Shown here one piece after another: positions 1 to 6,900 of a DNA stretch of 11,285 nt. The translations under genes and the position numbers were made by a program. Position 1 is the first letter of the stretch. Each line of letters starts with the position of its first letter. Origin of the DNA: an uncultured Lachnospiraceae bacterium (GTDB taxonomy: Bacteria > Bacillota > Clostridia > Lachnospirales > Lachnospiraceae). The notes beneath the pieces are model-generated. The model made no database searches. It was not told the DNA's origin and was given only the letters and a program-made list of their open reading frames with translations. Where the stretch lies: contig CAJURU010000056.1 of NCBI GenBank assembly GCA_910588845.1, positions 1 through 11,285 of the forward strand. Direction: 5' to 3'.

Positions 1-17
1 GACAGCCATAATTATAG

Positions 18-48
18 AAAAAGGGCGGGGCTGCCAATGCGCCCCGCC
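18..48 (-). terminator. Rho-independent terminator closing the mobile-element operon
   Basis: An 8-bp perfect GC stem (GGCGGGGC at 24-31 pairs with GCCCCGCC at 41-48, 9-nt loop) is followed on the minus strand by five T residues (A tract at 18-22). It lies 8 bases past the TAA of the CD1845-like gene and would end transcription of the leftward operon. Confidence 0.85.
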
Positions 49-56
49 GAAACTGC

Positions 57-347
57 TTAACCAAATACAAAATCCTTTAACGCGCTGTTTGCTCCGCCGA
101 TAATCCCCACCAGCCAGACCGCCGCCATTGGCAGACCGTAGGGGCTGATCAGGAACGCAATCACCAGCCATGAAAGCCCCGGCCAGAACCCGGCAATGAA
201 GAATAGCACCAGTGCCGCCAGAAAAACAATTCCTGATAGAATTCCCAGCACAGCGCCGGAAATTACGACAAGAAATTTACACATCAAATAGAGAATCCCC
301 GTTACTAACACAAGGGGAAGTGCCAGCAATTTACCAATCAGGCTCAT
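57..347 (-). CDS. CD1845-family small integral membrane protein of conjugative elements
   Basis: A 96-residue, very hydrophobic protein with three to four membrane segments filling most of residues 5-88 and a short tail (ALKDFVFG). Length and sequence style match the CD1845-family membrane proteins carried by Clostridia integrative and conjugative elements, whose function is unknown; a role in the conjugation apparatus is inference. The ATG at 347 is preceded by AAAGGAGG on the minus strand, a strong ribosome binding site. It is the last gene of the leftward operon, 88 bases after mobC, with a small hairpin between the two and a terminator just downstream. Membrane placement is sure; the family name is from memory. 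Confidence 0.7.
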   Translation of the reverse strand: MSLIGKLLALPLVLVTGILYLMCKFLVVISGAVLGILSGIVFLAALVLFFIAGFWPGLSWLVIAFLISPYGLPMAAVWLVGIIGGANSALKDFVFG

Positions 348-367
348 ACGCTCCGCCTCCTTTCAAT

Positions 368-383
368 AGGGCAGTTTTGCCCT
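368..383 (-). promoter_or_regulatory. Small intercistronic hairpin before the CD1845-like ribosome binding site
   Basis: A 6-bp perfect stem (AGGGCA at 368-373, TGCCCT at 378-383, 4-nt loop) lies just upstream of the AAAGGAGG of the next gene. It could stabilise the downstream transcript or separate the two translation units. No U tract follows, so it is not a convincing terminator. Confidence 0.35.
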
Positions 384-435
384 TATAGAAATTCTATCGT
401 GCCAGCCTGAGAAAAGCAACCGCTTTCGTGCCTGT

Positions 436-780
436 TTATGAAATGTTCGCAAATCCCCGCAGCAGCTTATCCATGCCATCCCACAAACTGTCCAGGCGGG
501 TGCGCAGATCGTCCACGTCGGCGGCGTAAATACTCCCTGTCTCATTGGCACGTCTGGCGTACTGGTTTAAGTTATTGGAGCAGATGCGAAGAAGCCGTAT
601 CATTTCCTGGATGTCGCTCATATCCAGATGGATGATATAACCGTCTACTGCCATCTTGCGCAGATACGCGGAGAGGTTGGTAATGCCGAGCTCCGCCATG
701 CGCCCCTTTACCAGCTCCGCCTCCTGTTTAGACATAACGAATTCCACCTGGACGGATTTTTTGTTATGCCCGGCTTTCAT
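436..780 (-). CDS. mobC: MobC-like plasmid mobilization relaxosome accessory protein
   Basis: A 114-residue basic protein. The N-terminal part (about residues 7-50: SVQVEFVMSKQEAELVKGRM, then GITNLSAYLRKMAVDGY) reads as a ribbon-helix-helix DNA-binding fold. The remainder is helical with SNNLNQYARRANETGSI, a signature of MobC-type relaxosome proteins, which bind oriT and assist the relaxase in nicking. No relaxase is in the window; it may lie beyond the left edge. The ATG at 780 overlaps the TGA of the upstream gene (ATGA), implying translational coupling. The length is normal for the family and nothing appears broken. Confidence 0.85.
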   Translation of the reverse strand: MKAGHNKKSVQVEFVMSKQEAELVKGRMAELGITNLSAYLRKMAVDGYIIHLDMSDIQEMIRLLRICSNNLNQYARRANETGSIYAADVDDLRTRLDSLWDGMDKLLRGFANIS

Positions 781-1478
781 CGTTCCGCCCCCTTTTTGGG
801 GGAAGGCGGTTTATGAGCGGAAACGGCGGATGTCCGGGACTCTTTGAGCTTTCCACGCAGAGTACCTTTTTTCAGGCCGTCAATATACTCTTTTATATCG
901 CCGTTTGTGGCATGGTAAGAGCGTTTGAGCCGTTCCCGTTTCAGAATCACAGCGAGCTCCCGCTCGTTCTCCGGCAGCTCGGTCATCGTCTTTGGACTTC
1001 CATGTACCGGCATCAGCTCATTCATAAGCTGCCTCTGGTTCTGATAAGGGATTGTGATATTGGCTCCGTCCTCAAACAAAACGGCTACTTTTCCAATAGG
1101 GCAGGTCAGCAGCTTTACCTGCTCCACATGCGCCCCATAATCCAGCGGATAAATATTGCCGATCACTTTTCCATCCTGCACATCTTTGATAGAGAGGGCA
1201 TAGGCAAGGACCGGGTCTTTTGTCTGTTCATGGTAAAACTTCCACACTTTATTTGCATGGCTGCCTTCCAGATAGACCTCCCATTCTCGCAGGGTATAGG
1301 TGCCGCAGGGCCGCGATAGCCAGAGAAGGCGCCGGTCCTCCGGTTATCCCGATACGGCCAGCTTTGGAATCAGCTCTTTATCCAGGTCAAAATCATCTTT
1401 ATAATGCTGCGTGTGTAGCTCCATGATCTGCTCCAGGCTGTCCAGTATATCCACGCCCTCGAACCTTATCGCGCCCAT
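777..1478 (-). pseudogene. Mobile-element protein of unknown function, interrupted by an in-frame TAA
   Basis: Read from the ATG at 1476-1478 (MGAIRFEGVDILDSLEQIM), the frame stays open for 44 residues to VSG, meets TAA at 1344-1346, and continues in the same frame with PEDRRLLWLSRPCGTYTLRE and on to GAER, stopping at 777. Without the stop it would be about 233 residues. The protein-like sequence on both sides, with no frame change, shows a nonsense mutation rather than a frameshift. The ATG overlaps the preceding TGA (TGATG) and the end overlaps mobC (ATGA), so the gene sits inside a coupled operon. The remainder could restart at an internal GTG near 1247. I recognise it only as a recurrent protein of Lachnospiraceae conjugative elements. 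A sequencing error at this base remains possible. Confidence 0.75.
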
Positions 1479-2176
1479 CAGCGTTCCCTTTCCGGCGCAG
1501 GAGGCGCAACCTGCCTGGCCTCATGTTCCGGGCGGTCTGCTTTCAGCTTTTCCATGAGAGAGGTTTTTCCCTCCGGCAACGTCTCCGGGGCAAGATCCTG
1601 GATTTCCTCATAAGTCTGCCCGTCTGTCAGGTCAGGGCGCACAGGCGGCTCATTATTGAGCCTGCCATCCAGCATATTGTAATTTCCGGTCTGGCCTTCC
1701 TCGTAAAGCTCCGCATTACGCAGATAGCTCTCCGGCGCCTGGAAGGGCTGCCCGGCAAACATGATCTCCCTATGGGGCGTAAACTGTGAGAGCACGCCGT
1801 CCCGGAGACTTGCAAATTCTTCATACTGGCCCAGGGTAAGGCCGCGCTCCAGCATTTCCGCCTGGGTATGCGCCCAGCCCTCCCCATAGAGGAAATAGTA
1901 CATATCCGGCTGGTCGCAGACAAAGCACAGGGAGCCGTCCTGGTTGTCATAATAGGATACCTGCATATCCTGACAGTGGCAGCGTTCCTCACGCCCCAGG
2001 TACACCCGGTTGTCCGCGCCCAGCATGGCGACCATGCCCGCATAGTTGCTATGGACCGCAGAACGAATTTCCACCAATGGGTCCGCCTCCGGCATGGCCT
2101 GCCTGCCGGGAATTTCGTTCCGCTTTTCTGCCGCGTCATTTCTCGGCGTCACTTCCTCATGGGCGCGGGCATCCAA
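1478..2176 (-). CDS. Conjugative-element accessory protein, DUF4316-like C-terminal motif
   Basis: About 232 acidic residues from a TTG start that has no good ribosome binding site. The middle has a Cys/His cluster (REERCHCQDMQ then LCFVCDQPDMYYFLYGEGW, residues about 63-100) that could bind metal. The C-terminal part has YLRNAELYEEGQTGNYNMLD followed by GRLNN, reminiscent of the NYNMxDGxxNN motif that I recall from DUF4316-type proteins of Firmicutes conjugative elements. Directly upstream in the same frame the codons K-L-A-L-E-T-E-K-G-I are followed by TAG, then P-D-L-D-A-R, so the native start may lie further upstream and be cut off by that stop. The stop overlaps the next gene's ATG (TGATG). 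Function unknown. Confidence 0.65.
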   Translation of the reverse strand: MDARAHEEVTPRNDAAEKRNEIPGRQAMPEADPLVEIRSAVHSNYAGMVAMLGADNRVYLGREERCHCQDMQVSYYDNQDGSLCFVCDQPDMYYFLYGEGWAHTQAEMLERGLTLGQYEEFASLRDGVLSQFTPHREIMFAGQPFQAPESYLRNAELYEEGQTGNYNMLDGRLNNEPPVRPDLTDGQTYEEIQDLAPETLPEGKTSLMEKLKADRPEHEARQVAPPAPERER

Positions 2177-2208
2177 ATCCGGCTATATTCCCTTTTCCGT
2201 TTCCAGTG

Positions 2209-2382
2209 CTAATTTACGCTGTTTTCCGCTATCTCCTTAACCTTTTTTGTTATCTGTTCCTCGGCTATCCGCTTGAATACCGTTTCCATTTTTTCAGTGC
2301 CTACATAGTGCCTTTCCACGATTATTTTTGTGGGTGGGTGCTGTCGGGTGGCTCTTTGCCCTGTGTTGCTGTCTTTGCTCAT
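2209..2382 (-). CDS. 57-aa conserved mobile-element protein
   Basis: A small basic protein beginning MSKDSNTGQRATRQHPPTKI, continuing IVERHYVGTEKMETVFKRIA and ending with a charged amphipathic helix (EEQITKKVKEIAENSVN). The ATG at 2382 has GGAG about 7 bases upstream (TAAAGGAGCAGATTT). I recall closely similar short proteins at the head of MobC-containing modules in Lachnospiraceae elements; their function is unknown. It is the first gene of the leftward operon, with an attenuator-like hairpin immediately upstream. Its 3' end is followed by the frame leading into the 232-aa protein. Confidence 0.75.
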   Translation of the reverse strand: MSKDSNTGQRATRQHPPTKIIVERHYVGTEKMETVFKRIAEEQITKKVKEIAENSVN

Positions 2383-2398
2383 AAATCTGCTCCTTTAC

Positions 2399-2434
2399 AA
2401 TAAAATAGAGCGCATAGATTTTTCTATACGCTCT
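2399..2434 (-). terminator. Terminator or attenuator upstream of the mobile-element operon
   Basis: An 11-bp stem (AGAGCG-x-ATAG at 2407-2417 with CTAT-x-CGCTCT at 2424-2434, 6-nt loop). The single non-Watson-Crick position is a G-U pair only in minus-strand RNA, and ATTTTATT follows on that strand. It ends a few bases before the GGAG of the 57-aa gene, so it could terminate transcripts arriving from the GNAT side or act as a leader attenuator. Confidence 0.7.
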
Positions 2435-2491
2435 GACGCTGTGTTACTATTCTGTTGTGATTGTGGCAATGGTTAGCTGATAAATGACATC

Positions 2492-2761
2492 TCACTTGCG
2501 AATAACTTTCCTCATACCTGAACCACAAAATTCATGGGGGATTAGCTTAAATCCTATTTTTTCATAAAATAATTCTTTTCCTTTTTCTGCAATCAGTTGA
2601 ATACTGGAACGTCCGCCGATTGGTGTTTCTTTATCAACAAATTCTAATATCATACTGATAATTCTATTACCTATACCTTGTTTCTGATAATCCGGCTGTA
2701 CCACAATATCAACTATCGTATAATACATTCCGTCACCTATCAATCTTCCCAAGTTAGCACG
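2492..2761 (-). pseudogene. GNAT-family N-acetyltransferase, N-terminal part missing
   Basis: The open frame (about 86 residues from a TTG at 2752) holds the core and C-terminal half of a GNAT enzyme. It has the acetyl-CoA-binding motif A (VDIVVQPDYQKQGIGNRIIS, with Q-x-x-G-x-G) and the terminal strand region ELFYEKIGFKLIPHEF followed by GSGMRKVI. Family members are usually about 130-150 residues, so the first 50 or so are absent. In frame, only A-N-x precedes GRLIGDG before a TGA at 2762-2764. No ribosome binding site or ATG is present. The break is sharp and coincides with the start of a gene-free stretch, so a recombination or assembly junction probably cut the gene. The substrate cannot be told. 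Confidence 0.8.
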
Positions 2762-2779
2762 TCACGTTTGATACAAAAT

Positions 2780-2821
2780 AATAAGGCGTTTGCCCCGATT
2801 TATAGGGGTGAACGCCTTATT
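2780..2821 (+). repeat. Long hairpin, possible terminator
   Basis: A perfect 11-bp stem (AATAAGGCGTT at 2780-2790, AACGCCTTATT at 2811-2821) extended by two wobble pairs and CCCC/GGGG around an 8-nt loop. The wobbles are U-G and G-U in plus-strand RNA but mismatches in minus-strand RNA, which favours function on the plus strand. No clear U tract follows, so it may be a transcript end, a bidirectional barrier, or part of an element end. Confidence 0.6.
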
Positions 2822-2899
2822 CTATGATTGGAAGCGGTAAATGAATGGGGAGTTGAGGAGGGAATTATACCGTAGAGACAGCGGAGTTTTGAGAGTGAT

Positions 2900-2959
2900 T
2901 TTACACGATGCACCATTTTGCACCAAAAGCATTAACTGATTTTTATATGAGTTTACACG
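2900..2959. repeat. Short direct repeats in the gene-free junction stretch
   Basis: TGCACCA occurs at 2909-2915 and again at 2919-2925 in a 10-bp period (one helical turn), and TTTACACG occurs at 2900-2907 and 2952-2959. Such spacing is typical of protein-binding sites. Whether they are recombinase arm sites, operators or chance is open. No gene could be supported between 2762 and 2962. Confidence 0.4.
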
Positions 2960-2962
2960 TTC

Positions 2963-3193
2963 TCACCCCTCCCGTACCACACAGCGAACGGCAAAACCGT
3001 AGCCACGGGAATAGCTATACTGAGGACCGACATACGTCGGGAACGTATTCAAGTAGTGACCATCCATACTAAGACCAGCAGTAGTAGACCACCAGTTACC
3101 GCTCGTAGTGTGCCCGTTAATGTTGCCACCCGAGCGATTGTAGTGACCCGTACGGAGAAAGTTGAACGAAACCATTCCCACAACTAAGCTAAT
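2963..3193 (-). pseudogene. C-terminal fragment of a FISUMP/C-type-lectin-like surface protein
   Basis: The frame is open for about 76 codons and gives roughly 65 recognisable residues: GHYNRSGGNINGHTTSGNWW, then STTAG, then a Tyr/Ser-rich run, ending YSRGYGFAVRCVVREG. WWSTTA plus terminal GFAVRCV is the ending of FISUMP (Fibrobacter succinogenes major paralogous) domains, which occur in many paralogous secreted proteins of Saccharibacteria. The start, signal peptide and first two thirds of the domain are missing. A TAG lies at 3194-3196 and the only start in reach is GTG at 3181 without a ribosome binding site. It points away from the operon to its right. It may be a decayed gene, a silent donor cassette, or a junction-truncated gene. 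Confidence 0.65.
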
Positions 3194-3220
3194 CTATTTT
3201 TCTATTTGCAGCATAAAGTA

Positions 3221-3229
3221 TGCTATAAT
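3221..3229 (+). promoter_or_regulatory. Extended -10 promoter of a leaderless transcript
   Basis: TGC followed by consensus TATAAT (3224-3229) forms an extended -10 element; no good -35 is seen at the usual distance. The ATG of the next ORF starts 7 bases after the -10 box, where transcription would normally begin, and there is no room for a Shine-Dalgarno sequence. This is the arrangement of leaderless mRNA. Confidence 0.65.
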
Positions 3230-3236
3230 CATAACC

Positions 3237-3359
3237 ATGAACGAGTTCCAGGAGGAAATGAGCGCCACAGATGCCCCATATTCACAGCCTGTGGGCATGA
3301 CTTCAGCAGCATCTGTCGGATTTTGTACAAATAAACTGGGGGGGGGGGACTATAAATGA
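3237..3359 (+). CDS. 40-aa leader ORF, leaderless and translationally coupled
   Basis: Short ORF reading MNEFQEEMSATDAPYSQPVG, then MTSAASVGFCTNKLGGGDYK, and stop. It has no signal peptide or membrane segment and I recognise no domain. It begins about where the extended -10 promoter should start transcription, and its TGA overlaps the ATG of the 183-aa gene (ATGA). An 11-G tract encodes its Gly-Gly-Gly near the end. Its likely role is to deliver ribosomes to the downstream gene, with the G tract able to alter the stop position; that is inference. It could also be a nonfunctional stretch of 5' leader. Confidence 0.5.
   Translation: MNEFQEEMSATDAPYSQPVGMTSAASVGFCTNKLGGGDYK
3338..3348 (+). repeat. 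Homopolymeric G11 tract at a coupling junction
   Basis: Eleven consecutive G lie in the last codons of the 40-aa ORF and 8 bases before the ATG of the 183-aa gene, where a Shine-Dalgarno sequence would be. With 11 G the small ORF ends in the ATGA overlap. With 12 it would end at TAA just before the ATG. With 10 it would read out of frame into the next gene. Such tracts slip readily. Confidence 0.75.
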
Positions 3360-3907
3360 GGCGACCCCGATGGTTCTATACTACTCTTGGCATATTCGGT
3401 ACTATTGTCCTCGCCGTGTCGATATGGGCGGTAGTTACTCTAATACATTCTTCCAATGATGAGGGTACTACAACTTCGCTAGTTTTGGACGACAACACAA
3501 ATAATGATGACGGCATGGGGAATGAGGCAGTAAATAATTATGTAGCTCAACTCCAAAAGATATATAATGCAGGTTCGGATAATGGCTCCGATAACGCTGC
3601 TGGTATGGAGAAAGTTACTCAAGCTGTAGATAATGCCGTACAGTCAAAACAAGGGGAGGCACAGGCGGGCTCAATCCGAATTGCGGCGATGGTGCTTGCG
3701 TATCAAAATTCAGATTATGACAAGGTCATAAGTCTCACTGATGAAATAAACCTTGATGAGTTAAGCTTGCAAGATCAGATAACATATTATGCAACTCTGT
3801 ATGCCGTTTACGACAGTAATGGAGATACAGAAAAAGCCCAGGAGGCGTTTAGGATTGAAGGAGAAAAAATCCAGCAACTGTGCAGTAAACAGGAGTGTAT
3901 GCAATGA
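3356..3907 (+). CDS. Membrane-anchored protein with short helical-repeat domain, Saccharibacteria-like
   Basis: A 183-residue protein with a basic N-terminus (MRRPR), one transmembrane segment at about residues 6-31 and an Asn/Asp/Ser-rich linker at 33-60. A helical acidic domain at about 100-175 (IRIAAMVLAYQNSDYDKVIS and NGDTEKAQEAFRIEGEKIQQ) looks like one or two TPR-type helix pairs. It ends with two Cys (LCSKQECMQ). The topology suggests an extracytoplasmic domain held by an uncleaved signal anchor. Its ATG overlaps the upstream stop, and its own TGA overlaps the ATG of the 1080-aa gene with AGGAG in between. Co-translation suggests it helps anchor, chaperone or export the large secreted partner. 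No homologue identified. Confidence 0.75.
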   Translation: MRRPRWFYTTLGIFGTIVLAVSIWAVVTLIHSSNDEGTTTSLVLDDNTNNDDGMGNEAVNNYVAQLQKIYNAGSDNGSDNAAGMEKVTQAVDNAVQSKQGEAQAGSIRIAAMVLAYQNSDYDKVISLTDEINLDELSLQDQITYYATLYAVYDSNGDTEKAQEAFRIEGEKIQQLCSKQECMQ

Positions 3908-6900
3908 GAGTGTCTAATGTAAGAAAAACTATTTTATATGGCGTATTGAGTACGATTTTTTGCTCGTTGGCTGTTTTGAGCGGCATAATGTTCTTCTCCC
4001 ATGGTGTATCGGCCGGCAATGTAACCGGCGCGAATGGGGGTAAACCTCCAGCAAGCACCCCATGCGGAGGATTAAATGGCCATTCTACTTTCTGTGGAGA
4101 ATTTGGCGTATCTTGGCGATACTATACGCTCTCTCAGGTCTCTTCTATAGCCAACTATAGTGGACCGGCGAATACTTGTGCCGAAGAGGATGTCGAGGGG
4201 ATTTGGATTTTAGCGTATGAGTGGGTGAATGGGGATGGTTCCTTCCAAGGGAAACAAGTACTCGATCGCCCCAATAAGAACGTACATGTAGCCCAAGTCC
4301 AACCTCCGTATTCAACCGGTTGGTATAAGTTTGTCGGACCGACTGTTTTGGCTGATACTAAAGACTGGACTGACGCAAAAGAAGCTTATGAGTATTATAG
4401 ATCAGCTTTTGATGGAAATACATCTTGGGAAAATACGACTTGGTTTTGCGGTAATGAAGATCCTGACCCAAGGACTGGTGCCATAAAAGCCGATTCCAGT
4501 ATTAACGTCTCAGGCGTAAGTGGCGATAAAACAGGAGCTGATGTGGGTTCAAAAAATTACGATAATTCGCTTGAAAAGACAGCGGCGATGACGGTTTCCG
4601 TACAGACTTCGACTTCGCAAATATCCGGTCAAATATGGCATAATCAGTACTATAAAAATACGAGTGATGGCTGGGCAGCTGTTAAGCAAAAAGCAAAGAA
4701 GTATAAAGGGATTACTCTTGATTTATATTGGGATGTAAAAGGTGGTAAGTCAGGTGATAAGTATGATGCCTGTGATGGCAAATGGACTTGCGAAACACTG
4801 TGGGCAATCCCTGCTAAGGAAACTACGGATAAACAGGAAAAGGTAGGGAGTGTCAACTATACCGTTAATGCTGGCGATGAATATTGCCATACCATGACAG
4901 TAGAGCCTACCAAGTTTAAGTTTAATAACAGCGAGGGGGTGACAGATGAGGCTGGTCGTGCACACACCAGGGCTTGTGTCAATGTTAGCCATGTCGACAA
5001 ACCAGAGGAACCCACCGACAAATTTAAGGCCAACTCCAGTGTCGAAGTTCCCAATGCCTCTTCGCAGCTCGGTGGATATGATCCGGGCAAGCAGACTTCC
5101 GACTGGGACAAAGCCGTTGGTCTCAAAGTCAGTACCGATAGCGACAGCCTGCAGTTCACGCTTTCACATAACATGAGTTTTAGCGTTGAAGACAGCAATC
5201 GAAATATTTGGCGCTATTGGGACTCCTGTGCATACACCGTAGGCTCCGGAGAGAATATAACTTGCGTCGGTGACTGGGTCTATGTCGGCTCATCTACGAG
5301 CCTTAGCTATGAGCTAACTGGTGATACCGGTAAAGTTGCCGAGAACTCTAAAAGCGAGAATGGTACCTACAAAGCTGGTATAGATAAGAACACTCAGAAT
5401 CAAAATGAGCTAGTCGCAAGTAATACCTATACTATTTCCGGTATGGAACCTGGCAAGACCTACAGAGTCTGCCACAAGATTAAATACACTCCAAAGAGCT
5501 ATACTACGCCAATTACCGAGAAATTAATTTGGACTGGTCCGTGGTCAATTGGCCCGCAGTGGATCTATGGAACGCCACAAGCCAATGGTGACTCTGAGGA
5601 TTCCGAGGCCTGTATCGAGATTACTCGCCCGGAGAATCCTCCTGAAGGTGGTCCGGATCCATACGGTCCGAAGAACAATGGTAGCAGCAATGCTGATGTA
5701 ATGTTTGCTGGTGAGCAGACGAATATCGGTTGGAAAGTCGAAGCCAAGTCGGTCCCAACTCGCCGGGTAACGGATTATTCTGCAGTCGGTTTCGTGGTGC
5801 GGGATGATGTCGCGAGTGCTGCCGCCATGAACAGTGGCATGGCGCACCAGCCGAGTGACCCATGTGTCTACTTCGGGTCCAAAGCCGCGCTGATTGGTTT
5901 TGGCGGCACTACTTGCGCTGAGTTTAGCGGCGATGGTCTTAGCGTGGCAGAAAACACCGATGGTCTGTCTGGGATCAAGGTTGAGAAAATTCCAAGTTCA
6001 AGCGGTGCGTTTACGAAGCAGATTAATATCGCCGTACCCGATAACGTTGGCGCCAAGTATTGTAACTCTTACGGTTATAAGTGGGGCTATTGGTGGGGGG
6101 TCGTGAAGGGTGAGACTGCAGAAAATCTTACCGATGACGCAGCAACTTGGACGCACGTCAATGGTAAAGATTATTGGACCAACTATAGTCCAGCTTGCCG
6201 TACCATTGCCAAGAAACCCAACTTTGCGATTTGGAATGGCAGCATCTTCTCGGGTGGAGGGATCGTCTCTTCAACTGCTCCGCGCCACAACGATGCGAAT
6301 AGCGGCCAGCCTACAAAATTGAATGACGACGGTAATAAAACTACTTACGGCTCCTGGGCAGAAAACCTAGCGGTTGCGGGTAGTAATATAAGTCGCTTCG
6401 CTTCAAGTGGGGCTTATGGTGCTGGTTTGCCTGGTCTAGTTAGCGGCAACAACTGGAATATGGCTTGGTTGACCATCTCCAATGATGGCTTGAAGTCGAG
6501 CGGCAGCGTGCTTGGAAACTCGGGGATTAACTATAATTCTTCTTACGATACGCGACTCTCAGCATATCTCAAGGGCAGCGCCACAAACGATGTGCCAAAT
6601 CAATCGGCGACGACCTATTCCGGTGCTAGCGGTGTAGCCGGCACGCAGATTCTCTACTTTAATCCGGGCGGGACTAACGGTACTCTAACGATCAATGGCA
6701 ATGTAACCCTAGATAGCGCTAAGAAAGAGAATATCTATGAGTTGCCGCAGGTGGTAATCTACGTTGATGGTAATATCGCAATCGACCCAAGCGTAACTCG
6801 ACTTGATGCCTGGCTAATTGCTACCGGTGATATTGATACTTGCAGGGGTTGGCAAGACAATACTACCGAGACACGGAGCTTGAACCGTAATGCCAATGCC

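Noticed and set aside
813..1319. Plus-strand frame of 168 codons
   Set aside because: It lies antisense to the interrupted mobile-element gene whose protein-like sequence, overlaps and operon position are convincing; no ribosome binding site.
1627..2139. Alternative minus-strand frame of 170 codons
   Set aside because: Same strand but different frame from the 232-aa protein; Arg/Cys/Trp/Met-rich composition typical of an off-frame reading of GC-rich coding DNA.
2824..2938. Short plus-strand reading LEAVNEWGVEEGIIP followed by a stop and a second short run
   Set aside because: Too short, no start codon or ribosome binding site, and no recognisable domain; it is within chance for this stretch.
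2963..3193. Diversity-generating retroelement variable region
   Set aside because: The C-terminal GFAVRCV ending and aromatic-rich sequence invite the idea, but no reverse transcriptase, template repeat or near-identical second copy is present in the window.
5545..5863. Open frames on the minus strand within the 1080-aa gene
   Set aside because: Three mutually overlapping frames antisense to a well-supported long gene, with no ribosome binding sites; they are shadows of its codon use.
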